Shown piece by piece: positions 36,648 to 44,342 of a DNA stretch of 64,000 nt. The notes under the pieces were generated by a model. It did not search any database and was not told the origin of the DNA. It was given only the letters and a program-made list of their open reading frames with translations. Within the stretch, counting starts at the first letter, position 1. Each line of letters opens with the position of its first letter. The DNA is from UBA7662 sp943369355. Its GTDB lineage: Bacteria; Bacteroidota; Bacteroidia; UBA7662. The position numbers and the translations under genes were made by a program. The DNA lies in assembly GCA_943369355.1 (NCBI GenBank), contig CALRMX020000004.1, positions 186,001-250,000 on the forward strand. Reading direction: 5' to 3'.

Positions 36648-37399
36648 TGCGGCAATATGGCTTGATCGGTTTCCCGCTCGGTCATTCCTTGTCGCGGGCG
36701 TATTTCTCCGAAAAGTTCGCAAAAGAGAGCATCACCGATGCCGATTACCAGCTTTACCCCTTAGATAAGCTCCCCGACCTACGCTTGTGGATCGCCGACC
36801 AACCCCAGTTGGAAGGTTTGAACGTTACTATACCCTACAAAGAGGCTGTGTTACAGCAGCTCGATTGGCTGGAACCGGGAGCGGCCCAAATAGGCGCCGT
36901 GAATACCATCCGCATCAAACGCATCCACGGAGAGTTGTGGCTCGAAGGCTACAATACCGATTTTGTCGGTTTCGAAGCCACCATCAGGCCTTTCCTGGGT
37001 TTTCGAAAACCTTCAGCCTTGGTTTTTGGTACCGGTGGCAGCGCCAAAGCGGTATGTTATGCACTCGACCGTATGAATATTGCCTGGAAACAGGTAAGCC
37101 GCCGTCCCGGACCCGATCAGCTGTCGTATGCCAGCATAACCCCTGAAATAGCACAAAGTTTCGAATTGTGGATCAACTGTACCCCGCTAGGCATGGCGCC
37201 TAACACGGCTCGCGCCCCACGCCTGCCGTACGAATGGCTCAGCAAAAAACACCTCGCCTACGACCTCATCTACAATCCAGAAGAAACACTTTTTTTACGC
37301 ATTGCCCGTGAAGCAGGCGCAAGGACCATGAACGGTTTGGCCATGCTGTATGCCCAAGCCGAATCGGCTTGGGCCATCTGGCAGTCGGGCAAGGAATAA
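36647..37399 (+). CDS. aroE: Shikimate dehydrogenase
   Basis: 250 residues from ATG 36647, which overlaps the popT stop (TAATG); the longer open frame upstream is inside popT. AroE motifs: YGLIGFPLGHSLSRAYF (shikimate-binding serines), NVTIPYKEAV with catalytic Lys, GAVNTIRI, NTDFVG with catalytic Asp, and the NADPH-binding GTGGSAKAV. It reduces 3-dehydroshikimate to shikimate in aromatic amino acid synthesis. It is a little shorter than the usual 270-residue enzyme. It ends 66 bases before uvrB. Confidence 0.93.
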   Translation: MRQYGLIGFPLGHSLSRAYFSEKFAKESITDADYQLYPLDKLPDLRLWIADQPQLEGLNVTIPYKEAVLQQLDWLEPGAAQIGAVNTIRIKRIHGELWLEGYNTDFVGFEATIRPFLGFRKPSALVFGTGGSAKAVCYALDRMNIAWKQVSRRPGPDQLSYASITPEIAQSFELWINCTPLGMAPNTARAPRLPYEWLSKKHLAYDLIYNPEETLFLRIAREAGARTMNGLAMLYAQAESAWAIWQSGKE

Positions 37400-37465
37400 A
37401 GCCGAGAAGCATTGTGAAACCACTGAAAAGGCTGAACTTTAGATTCGATTCCTTGTTTTTTACCT

Positions 37466-39514
37466 ATGCCTTTTGAACTCACCTCCGAATTTGTCCCTAC
37501 CGGCGACCAGCCCGAAGCCATTCGCCAGCTGGTAGAAGGGGCCCAAAACGGAGAACGAGCGCAAGTGCTGCTGGGAGTAACGGGTTCGGGTAAGACCTTT
37601 ACCATGGCCAATGTAGTAGCACAGCTGCAGCGGCCCACGCTGGTACTCACCCACAACAAGACGCTTGTGGCGCAATTGTACGGCGAATTCAGGCAGTTTT
37701 TCCCGAATAATGCCGTGGAGTACTTTGTAAGCTATTACGATTATTACCAGCCCGAGGCCTTTATTCCCAGTTCGAATACCTACATCGAAAAGGACCTTGC
37801 CATCAACGAAGAGATCGAAAAGTTGCGTTTGCGCACAACGAGCTCGCTGATGTCGGGACGCAGAGATGTGTTGGTGGTCGCCTCGGTAAGCTGCATTTAC
37901 GGCATGGGCAATCCGAACGACTATACAGATAAGGTAATCCGCATTAGCGTAGGCAACCGCGTTAGCCGCAATGCCCTACTTTATGCGCTGGTGGAAAACT
38001 TGTACAACCGCACCACGGCCGAGTTTAAACGAGGTAGTTTTCGGGTAAAGGGCGATACCGTGGATGTTTACCTGGCCTATGCCGATTTTGCGTATCGGAT
38101 TGAGCTGTTCGGCGACGAAGTTGAACGCCTTACCGCCATCGACCCGATTAGTGGTTCTACGCTCGAAAAATTCGTCGACATCGCCATATTTCCGGCCAAC
38201 AATTATGTAACCCCCAAAGAACGTATGGCCGACACCATGTTTCAGATTCAGCAGGACATGGTGAAACAAGCCGATTACTTCAAGTCGATAGGCCGCTTTA
38301 TCGAAGCCAAACGCCTCGAGGACCGGGTTACCTTTGACTTGGAGATGATACGCGAGTTGGGCTATTGTAGCGGCATAGAGAACTATTCACGTTACCTGGA
38401 CCAAAGAAACCCCGGCGACCGCCCTTTTTGCTTATTGGATTATTTCCCCCACGACTTCTTGCTGCTGATGGACGAAAGCCATCAAACGCTGCCTCAGCTT
38501 AGAGCCATGTACGGAGGCGACCGCAGCCGCAAGTTGACGCTTGTGGAGCACGGCTTCCGTCTTCCTGCCGCGCTCGACAACCGGCCGCTCAAATTCGAAG
38601 AGTTTGAAGGATTGGTAGATCAAATTATTTACGTGAGTGCCACCCCCGGGGATTACGAATTGCAGCAGAGTGGCGGCGTGGTGGTAGAACAGCTCATACG
38701 GCCCACGGGCTTACTCGACCCCATCATTGAAGTGCGGCCGGTTGGCACGCAGGTCGATGACCTGCTACACGAAGCACAGCTTCGTGTGGAGCGCGGCGAG
38801 CGGGTGCTCGTGACTACCCTGACCAAACGTATGGCCGAGGAGCTTTCGAAATATATGGCCGGTTTGGGTATCAAGTGCCGCTACATTCACAGCGAAGTAG
38901 ATACATTGGACCGGGTAGAGATTTTAAGGGACCTTCGTTTAGGGGTGTTTGATGTGCTCATTGGTGTGAACTTATTGCGTGAAGGACTCGACCTGCCCGA
39001 AGTTTCGCTTGTAGCGGTACTGGATGCCGACAAGGAAGGATTTTTACGGAGCGACCGCTCGCTGACCCAAACCGCCGGCCGTGCAGCGCGTAATGTGGAA
39101 GGCCGCGTGATATTTTATGCCGACAAAATCACCGAATCGATGCGCAGTACCATGGACGAAACCCTTCGGAGAAGGGCAAAACAAACCGCATACAACGAAG
39201 CGCACGGCATTACGCCACGAGGCATCCTCAAAACACGCGAAGAAATCCTCAAACAAAGCTCGGTACTCGACATCCGTGGCAAGGATGAAAAGAAAAAACG
39301 TGGTCGCTATTACATTGAAGAGGAAGTTATTCCGCTAGTGGCTGACCCTATTGCCGACTATCTGAGCCCGGATAAACTCCAGAAATTGATTCAGGAAACA
39401 CGCAAAAAGATGGAAAAGGCCGCCAAGGAGTTGGACTTCATGGAAGCTGCCCGTTTGCGCGACGAAATGTATTTATACGAAGAGCGGCTGAAGGACCTCA
39501 AAGGAGAAAAGTAA
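37466..39514 (+). CDS. uvrB: Excinuclease ABC subunit UvrB
   Basis: 682 residues, the normal UvrB length. Walker A GVTGSGKTF, the beta-hairpin region SYYDYYQPEAFIP that clamps damaged DNA, the helicase motif LLMDESHQTLPQ, motif V/VI stretches (GVNLLREGLDLPE and QTAGRAARN) and a C-terminal UVR domain (KELDFMEAARLRDEM) are all visible. UvrB verifies damage delivered by UvrA2 and recruits UvrC in nucleotide excision repair. Its stop abuts the convergent outer-membrane gene with no gap. It is probably transcribed on its own or by read-through from aroE. Confidence 0.97.
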   Translation: MPFELTSEFVPTGDQPEAIRQLVEGAQNGERAQVLLGVTGSGKTFTMANVVAQLQRPTLVLTHNKTLVAQLYGEFRQFFPNNAVEYFVSYYDYYQPEAFIPSSNTYIEKDLAINEEIEKLRLRTTSSLMSGRRDVLVVASVSCIYGMGNPNDYTDKVIRISVGNRVSRNALLYALVENLYNRTTAEFKRGSFRVKGDTVDVYLAYADFAYRIELFGDEVERLTAIDPISGSTLEKFVDIAIFPANNYVTPKERMADTMFQIQQDMVKQADYFKSIGRFIEAKRLEDRVTFDLEMIRELGYCSGIENYSRYLDQRNPGDRPFCLLDYFPHDFLLLMDESHQTLPQLRAMYGGDRSRKLTLVEHGFRLPAALDNRPLKFEEFEGLVDQIIYVSATPGDYELQQSGGVVVEQLIRPTGLLDPIIEVRPVGTQVDDLLHEAQLRVERGERVLVTTLTKRMAEELSKYMAGLGIKCRYIHSEVDTLDRVEILRDLRLGVFDVLIGVNLLREGLDLPEVSLVAVLDADKEGFLRSDRSLTQTAGRAARNVEGRVIFYADKITESMRSTMDETLRRRAKQTAYNEAHGITPRGILKTREEILKQSSVLDIRGKDEKKKRGRYYIEEEVIPLVADPIADYLSPDKLQKLIQETRKKMEKAAKELDFMEAARLRDEMYLYEERLKDLKGEK

Positions 39515-40207
39515 TCAGAGGGTGAGGGATATCCCTACCGACCAGGGGCGAATATTGCGGTAAGCAGCCCCATCGCCGAAAAGTTCAGTAATTCCGTAAT
39601 AGCCACTTATGGCCATACGATGGTAGCCAATACGCGCGGTAAAGGCCGGTCGCCAAGGGTTCACTGTGCGGTTAGACGCATCGCCCGAGGTAATGTTCAC
39701 GACATTGCCTAGCGTGCGCTTGTGGCGAAAGCCAATGACGTAACCAAAATTAAAACCTACCACTACTTTAAATGGCTTGAGATTTCCTTTCTCCCGGGTG
39801 GTAAACCGAAATTCGAGTGGTAGATCGATGGTGGTGACCATGTGTTTGTTTTTTACCTCGGGAGAATCTGGGTAAAAAGTACCTGCAACCGTCCAATCCT
39901 GGATGTTGGAAAAGTAATGCCTTGTAGAAATACCCACTCCTTCGGCGAAGCTGAATCGGCTTTTACCCAGCCGTTGATTGGCAAAAAAAGCGATGGTTAC
40001 CCCTCCCGACCTTCCTTCACGGAAATTGGCTGGAGCTGCTGGGAAACCACGCAAAAAATCGGCATGATACGTCAGCACGATGCCTTCCAAATCGGGGTTC
40101 CTGCTTGGCTTTTTTTCGAGCAGTGCGGCCGTCGACGAGCTTGTTTGCTGAGCCAAGACCGCAACCGACGACAAAAGCAGAATCACTGAAAGTAGAAAAC
40201 GATGCAT
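39515..40207 (-). CDS. Outer-membrane beta-barrel protein
   Basis: 230 residues with a signal peptide (MHRFLLSVILLLSSVAVLAQ). The mature part starts with a short linker, then about eight amphipathic strands, as in small PorT/OmpW-like barrels: GGVTIAFFANQRLGKSRFSF, LEFRFTTREKGNLKPFKVVV, NPWRPAFTARIGYHRMAISG and a C-terminal WSVGISLTL ending in a hydrophobic residue. No closer family or function is clear. The stop touches the uvrB stop on the other strand. The start lies 33 bases beyond the lipocalin gene terminator. Confidence 0.75.
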   Translation of the reverse strand: MHRFLLSVILLLSSVAVLAQQTSSSTAALLEKKPSRNPDLEGIVLTYHADFLRGFPAAPANFREGRSGGVTIAFFANQRLGKSRFSFAEGVGISTRHYFSNIQDWTVAGTFYPDSPEVKNKHMVTTIDLPLEFRFTTREKGNLKPFKVVVGFNFGYVIGFRHKRTLGNVVNITSGDASNRTVNPWRPAFTARIGYHRMAISGYYGITELFGDGAAYRNIRPWSVGISLTL

Positions 40208-40240
40208 GGTACAAAAGTGGTCAAATAGCGCGAAGAGCGC

Positions 40241-40267
40241 AAAAAAAAACCGCTCCGAAGAGCGGTT
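40241..40267 (-). terminator. Intrinsic terminator after the lipocalin-like gene
   Basis: AACCGCTC (40248-40255) and GAGCGGTT (40260-40267) form an 8-bp stem with a CGAA tetraloop; nine A on the plus strand (40241-40249) give the U tract on the minus strand. It begins 15 bases after the stop codon. Confidence 0.9.
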
Positions 40268-40282
40268 AAATATTGCTTATGA

Positions 40283-40669
40283 TTAATTGGGGTTATAGGT
40301 GACTTCCGCAACATCACCGTCTACATCACCGCTCAGTTTAAACTCGCTTGCAGTAAGATTCACGATGGTCAACGTATCTGCATCTGGTGTTCCACTATCT
40401 AGAATGAACTTTGTCTCATTTGAGTAAAACGCCCAAGTACCCGTGGTTGTATCACCAAAACTAATCTCAGTATAGGTACCCGATTTGGAAACGGTAAAAA
40501 TGGGGTTACCAAAAAGCGCGAGTGGGAACGATATCCCATTGATCTTTACGTCAACTGCTTTCCAAGTTTTCGCAATCAAATCGGTTTTTGAAGGAGTAGT
40601 TTCTTCATCTTTTTTACAAGCGGTGAAACCAACGGTGGCTACTGCCAGAAGTAAGAGTAATTTTTTCAT
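40283..40669 (-). CDS. Lipocalin-like lipoprotein
   Basis: 128 residues from ATG 40669; the longer open frame upstream is not a plausible N-terminus. There is a lipoprotein signal with lipobox FTAC (Cys near 18) followed by KKDE. The rest is a compact beta domain starting DLIAKTWKAVDVKING, the typical opening of the lipocalin-like lipoproteins common in Bacteroidota, with a TGTWAFYSNETKFIL middle strand. The function of this family is unknown; small hydrophobic ligands are possible. It is a single-gene unit with its own terminator. Confidence 0.72.
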   Translation of the reverse strand: MKKLLLLLAVATVGFTACKKDEETTPSKTDLIAKTWKAVDVKINGISFPLALFGNPIFTVSKSGTYTEISFGDTTTGTWAFYSNETKFILDSGTPDADTLTIVNLTASEFKLSGDVDGDVAEVTYNPN

Positions 40670-40795
40670 ATGAAAGATTTGGTCAACGAAAAAACAAACA
40701 AATCCTGAGATAAAGAAGCAAAAACACAAAAAGCAATCACGAATTGATCGATCAAGTCACGTGAAAATCTTTAATTTAGAAGAAAAGTAAGCCCC

Positions 40796-41140
40796 ATGGC
40801 ACGTGTATATCAAAGTTTCCGGGAGTTTTACCCGTACTATCTTACCGAACACAGCTTAGCCAGTACCCGAAGGCTCCACTATATTGGAACCACGCTATTT
40901 TTCGTGCTTTTGCTCACTGGTCTGGTGCGAGGCAAGTGGTACTACTTTGCCTTGCTTCCCATTATGGGTTATGGCTTTGCTTGGGTAGGACACTTTTTCT
41001 TCGAGAAAAATAAACCTGCCACGTTCACTTACCCGCTTTGGAGCTTATTGTCGGATTTCAAGATGTACTTCGACTGGTTGGGGGGACGACTTAATAAAAA
41101 GCTAGAAGCTGCATTACGCGACAAGCAGCATGCATCCTGA
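40796..41140 (+). CDS. DUF962 (Mpo1-like) membrane protein
   Basis: 114 residues with two or three hydrophobic segments. The DUF962 signature is complete: TEHSLASTRRLHYIGTTLF (H19, H28) and GHFFFEKNKPATFTYP (H66) then LWSLLSDFKMY. The histidines of this family bind iron in yeast Mpo1, a dioxygenase that alpha-oxidises 2-hydroxy fatty acids from phytosphingosine. Bacteroidota make sphingolipid-like lipids, so a related lipid role is possible but is inference. The stop overlaps the Crp/Fnr gene start by 11 bases, and both probably form one unit. Confidence 0.88.
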   Translation: MARVYQSFREFYPYYLTEHSLASTRRLHYIGTTLFFVLLLTGLVRGKWYYFALLPIMGYGFAWVGHFFFEKNKPATFTYPLWSLLSDFKMYFDWLGGRLNKKLEAALRDKQHAS

Positions 41141-41714
41141 TTTTTTCAATCGGTTTTCGGGCCTAGGCGAAGTACACCACTTTGATGCAGGCACTGAATT
41201 GGTGCATGCCGGTCAGTACCTCAAAGTGCTGCCACTGGTGAAGGAAGGCAGCATTCAGGTGAGTACGCGCTTCGACGACCGAGAACTGCTCTTGTATGTG
41301 ATTGAGCCAGGTGAAAGTTGTATCATGTCGTTTGCCGCGGTATTGCAGCAGCAAGCCAGCCGGGTATATGCCACTTGCGAAACGGATTGTACGGTGCTTC
41401 TTTTGCCCGCAGCTACAGTAGTGGACCAAATTCGGCAGGATAGTCGCCTGAACGAGTACTTTTTTCAGCTCTACAATCAGCGGTATGCCGAGCTACTTGA
41501 TACCATCCACCAGCTCATCTTCAACCGCCTCGATCAGCGTTTGCTCGATCACTTGAAGGCCAAACAAAAACGAAGTGGGCTTGCACTGCTACAGGTAACG
41601 CATCGACAACTGGCGCAGGAACTGGGTACTGCCCGCGAAGTGATTACCCGCTTACTCAAACGACTAGAATCGGAAGGTGCCTTACAACAAACCGATCAAG
41701 GCATACGCCTATAA
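41130..41714 (+). CDS. Crp/Fnr-family transcriptional regulator
   Basis: 194 residues: an N-terminal cNMP-binding-type beta roll (about 15-110, PLVKEGSIQVSTRF and IEPGESCIMSFAAVL) and a C-terminal winged HTH with the recognition region THRQLAQELGTAREVITRLL. The nucleotide-binding pocket lacks an obvious classical arginine-serine cAMP signature, so the sensor input is unknown. Cysteines occur in the roll (in the ESCIM and TCETDCTV stretches), but no N-terminal Fe-S cluster motif is visible. It overlaps DUF962 by 11 bases. A palindrome of Crp/Fnr type starts 12 bases after its stop and lies before the DUF2892 gene. Confidence 0.9.
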   Translation: MHPDFFNRFSGLGEVHHFDAGTELVHAGQYLKVLPLVKEGSIQVSTRFDDRELLLYVIEPGESCIMSFAAVLQQQASRVYATCETDCTVLLLPAATVVDQIRQDSRLNEYFFQLYNQRYAELLDTIHQLIFNRLDQRLLDHLKAKQKRSGLALLQVTHRQLAQELGTAREVITRLLKRLESEGALQQTDQGIRL

Positions 41715-41725
41715 TTTTTTTCGTG

Positions 41726-41743
41726 TGGTGACCAAAGTCACCA
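41726..41743. promoter_or_regulatory. Crp/Fnr-type operator palindrome
   Basis: Perfect 7-base arms TGGTGAC and GTCACCA flank a CAAA spacer of 4 bases. The half-site TGAC with a 4-base spacer is of the Fnr/Crp-family arrangement. It is 12 bases after the Crp/Fnr stop and 154 bases before the DUF2892 start, so it probably controls the small downstream genes rather than the regulator itself. Confidence 0.6.
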
Positions 41744-41764
41744 AACTGTATCCATCCAAGGTGC

Positions 41765-41772
41765 CACCTTTG
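41765..41772 (+). promoter_or_regulatory. Candidate -7 box downstream of the operator
   Basis: CACCTTTG differs by one base from the TAnnTTTG consensus. If its centre is at -7, transcription starts at about 41776 and the palindrome centre (41734.5) lies at about -41.5, the class II activator position. This is inference from spacing only. Confidence 0.4.
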
Positions 41773-41776
41773 GATC

Positions 41777-41884
41777 GTGAAAGCGCAAGGTCTCCCCAAA
41801 ATCATCAAGCTGCTGCTCATCTGCAGTATCTGCTTTATGGTTTTTTACGGTCTTGCCCGATTGATCGAAACATTTCAACCTTAA
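41777..41884 (+). CDS. Candidate 35-residue membrane peptide
   Basis: A GTG-started frame (no ATG available, an in-frame stop lies at 41729-41731) encodes a basic N-terminus KAQGLPKIIK followed by a hydrophobic stretch LLLICSICFMVFYGLA and a short tail ending IETFQP. It would be a single-pass membrane peptide. It lies between the operator and the DUF2892 gene, 12 bases upstream of that start. With a predicted transcription start near 41776 it would be leaderless. No ribosome-binding site is visible, so it could also be chance. Confidence 0.35.
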   Translation: MKAQGLPKIIKLLLICSICFMVFYGLARLIETFQP

Positions 41885-41896
41885 ACCCATAACGTC

Positions 41897-42109
41897 ATGA
41901 AAAAGAATGTAGGAAACACCGACCGGATCATCCGCATTGTACTTGCTGCTTTGTTTGCAGTACTCTATTTCACAGGTACCATCAGTGGTACACTTGGCTT
42001 GGTACTGCTCATTGCTGCTGTAATTTTTGCAGGAACTTCACTCGTGAGTTTTTGCCCGCTTTATGCCCTATTTGGCATGAGCACCTGCCCCGTGGAAGCA
42101 AAGAAATAA
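41897..42109 (+). CDS. DUF2892 (YgaP-like) membrane protein
   Basis: 70 residues. The N-terminal signature MKKNVGNTDRIIRIVLA and two membrane segments with a late FCPLYALFGMSTCP motif mark the DUF2892 family, found as the membrane tail of rhodanese YgaP and as stand-alone proteins often near sulfur or redox genes. The conserved cysteines in the CPLYA and STCP motifs could be functional. It is the last gene of the DUF962-Crp/Fnr unit, follows the palindrome, and is ended by a terminator. No rhodanese is adjacent. Confidence 0.88.
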   Translation: MKKNVGNTDRIIRIVLAALFAVLYFTGTISGTLGLVLLIAAVIFAGTSLVSFCPLYALFGMSTCPVEAKK

Positions 42110-42130
42110 ACCAATACCACCCGAACATTG

Positions 42131-42155
42131 AAGGCCGCCAAAAGCGGCCTTTTTT
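42131..42155 (+). terminator. Intrinsic terminator after DUF2892
   Basis: AAGGCCGC (42131-42138) pairs with GCGGCCTT (42144-42151) across a 5-base loop, followed by T residues to 42155. Confidence 0.9.
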
Positions 42156-42160
42156 GCATG

Positions 42161-42188
42161 AAAAAAGGCTGCCCATTGCTGAGCAGCC
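42161..42188 (-). terminator. Intrinsic terminator for the convergent lipoprotein gene
   Basis: GGCTGC (42167-42172) and GCAGCC (42183-42188) form the stem; six A on the plus strand (42161-42166) make the U tract on the minus-strand transcript. It lies back to back with the plus-strand terminator. Confidence 0.85.
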
Positions 42189-42213
42189 CGTTCATCCAAA
42201 CCTAAAGCGAAAA

Positions 42214-43014
42214 TCAAGGAAGGGTTATGGTGCGGGTAGTGCCGTTAACCGTTACTGTTGCCTGGTTGTCGCAGTTGCCCGTGCCATAGTCGATGGTGCG
42301 TGCAGGGCGTGAACCCATGGTCATGGTTACGTTGCCAGCAGTGATCCAGCGGCATGCTGCCTCGCGACGAAGCGGCGTATTGATTACACGGCTGTACGTA
42401 CGATTACGACGGGTTCCGCTTGCTGAGCCACGAATCAAAAAGATGTCGTCGCTTTGGATGGTATCGGTGGCGGAGCCAGCAAAAAACTCAATGGTATCCA
42501 CCTCTGTGCGGGTCATTGCGATGCCGCGTGGTGCCGTTACGGTGATATTGGCGGTACGAATGCGTGCAGGATTGGTAGTGCCGGGGTAGGTGGTGTGTTC
42601 GAAGGTGCGTGAACCACTGATCTGGTGGCGGTCGACGAAGTAATTGTTGTACGTGATGGTTGCTGCGCTTCCAATTGCTGGCGGATTGCCTGTATACGCA
42701 ATTTGGATGATACCCCTACGGTAGCGTCCGTCGCTGCACAAACAAGGAGTGGTACCGTAATCAAGGGTCAACAAACGCGGGGTAACCGTGGTGTCGTTGG
42801 TGATGGTCAAACATGGTGCGTTCGGGAAGCGTCGGGTTCCAGTACGCGCCAAGATGTCGGTGATCACGAGGTCGTCGTCGCTGCTGAGGTTGTCGGTCGC
42901 AACGGTCTCACCTACGAGCTCGTCAAGATCGGTTTCGTCGTCGCCTGTGTTTTCTTTTTGGCAAGCTGTTGCTCCCACCAGGAGCAGAAGCGAGAGGTAA
43001 ATGAGCTTTTTCAT
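42214..43014 (-). CDS. Lipoprotein of unknown function
   Basis: 266 residues: a signal peptide with lipobox GATAC (Cys near 18) and an acidic, likely disordered linker (residues 20-60). A beta-rich domain follows with repeated T/V strands such as PAIGSAATITYNNYFVDRHQ and AARRN-like basic turns, ending TVNGTTRTITLP. Paired cysteines in PCLTITND and TTPCLCSDG suggest disulfides, which fits a location outside the cytoplasm. No family was recognised. It forms a single-gene unit with a terminator. Confidence 0.7.
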   Translation of the reverse strand: MKKLIYLSLLLLVGATACQKENTGDDETDLDELVGETVATDNLSSDDDLVITDILARTGTRRFPNAPCLTITNDTTVTPRLLTLDYGTTPCLCSDGRYRRGIIQIAYTGNPPAIGSAATITYNNYFVDRHQISGSRTFEHTTYPGTTNPARIRTANITVTAPRGIAMTRTEVDTIEFFAGSATDTIQSDDIFLIRGSASGTRRNRTYSRVINTPLRREAACRWITAGNVTMTMGSRPARTIDYGTGNCDNQATVTVNGTTRTITLP

Positions 43015-43121
43015 GTTTATCGGTTAAATGTTCCGGTTGCATGGACGCAGCTCCCTCGCTCAGGTTTAATGCAGTCGTTAAGAAATGTAAAAATTTAAAG
43101 CTTTTGCCTCTGCTTCTACAA

Positions 43122-44339
43122 TCAGCGCTCTAAGTCCGTGCTGAGTTTGTAACGTACCACGCGGCCATTGCCCGTATCGGCTACATACACCACCCTGCGG
43201 AAATACGCAACACCTTGTGGCTGATTGAATTGGAAAGGCCCACCTCCACGACCACCAAACGAAGCGATAATTTGTTTGGTTAAGCCAGAATTGGGTGGTG
43301 GGTTTACCCCTTCGAAACCCAGACTGGTAAATTGGAACAGGCTATCTTTTTCTTGATCGATGACGAAAATATAGTTCGTCTCGTCGGGCGCAACACAGAT
43401 ATCGGCAGGTTTGCCGAAACGAAACGACTCGTACATGAAGCGGCTTGCTTTCGACGTATCAAAATTCAACATGGCCTGATTTTCGAGATATACCGTGCCT
43501 GCTTCGGGGCTGGTTTGTTCACGTATCCAAAGGGCCTTGTATTCGGCATTGGCACGTTGCTGCAAAACCAAAAAATCGCGCGAACTGCTCATGCCAAAAA
43601 CAAGTTGCGGAGGAGCCAAAAAGCCGGCCATGGCACCCACGTCGAGCACCGACCGCAAACTCGACGAAACGGCGTTCAAACCCGAAGCGAATCCGTTATT
43701 GGTCAGGTTATTCCGATAGATGAGTATCGCATTATCTGGAGCAGCAGTTGATAAAACGCTATTGGTTGGACCACGTCGTGCGAGGTAAAAACTATTGTCG
43801 AGTGTGGGGGTAAGGCCGGTAAACTCCACCAATTGATCGGCATTACCACGGAAATTGGTATTGTTTCGGGTAAGGTCGTTGAAGGGATGAATGATGGTAT
43901 CAATCATCACAGGATTGCCGCCGCCTGTAAACTGCATCACATATACTGCTGCTAAATTCCAGCTTTCTCCATTGATCAACGTGTCGATACGACCCAATAC
44001 ATAGGTGTACAAACGGCGGTCTTGCACCACCTTTTTCGCTCCTGTGAATGGAAGTAATGCCTGGCGGGTACCCTTCAGGTCGAGTATGTGTAAGCCTGCA
44101 GCATCAACTACATACACCAACTCATCGTAACCTACGTAAACATCGGTGGGATTGGCGAAACCACCCCAAATAGGTAATATGGGCACGTAGCCCACTACTT
44201 GCTGACTTACATTTGGGTCGATGGCTCCCTGGCGGAAAACATCATCAACGGTTTCGTCTTCGCGGGTGCCGAACAAAAAATTACAACTGCTGAGTAGCAG
44301 CAGTGCCATTAGGGCCGGGAGCAAAGGTAGTTTCCGCAT
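43122..44339 (-). CDS. NHL-repeat-like lipoprotein
   Basis: 405 residues with a lipoprotein signal (lipobox LLSSC). The body is beta-propeller-like: FANPTDVYVGYDELVYVVDA and KPADICVAPDETNYIFVIDQ repeat, and the last blade reads GPFQFNQPQGVAYFRRVVY with VADTGNGRVVRY, which is the NHL/6-bladed signature. It is probably a surface- or periplasm-facing binding protein. It starts 3 bases after the stop of a PorV-like gene, so the two are co-transcribed and may act together. Confidence 0.8.
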   Translation of the reverse strand: MRKLPLLPALMALLLLSSCNFLFGTREDETVDDVFRQGAIDPNVSQQVVGYVPILPIWGGFANPTDVYVGYDELVYVVDAAGLHILDLKGTRQALLPFTGAKKVVQDRRLYTYVLGRIDTLINGESWNLAAVYVMQFTGGGNPVMIDTIIHPFNDLTRNNTNFRGNADQLVEFTGLTPTLDNSFYLARRGPTNSVLSTAAPDNAILIYRNNLTNNGFASGLNAVSSSLRSVLDVGAMAGFLAPPQLVFGMSSSRDFLVLQQRANAEYKALWIREQTSPEAGTVYLENQAMLNFDTSKASRFMYESFRFGKPADICVAPDETNYIFVIDQEKDSLFQFTSLGFEGVNPPPNSGLTKQIIASFGGRGGGPFQFNQPQGVAYFRRVVYVADTGNGRVVRYKLSTDLER

Positions 44340-44342
44340 TTC

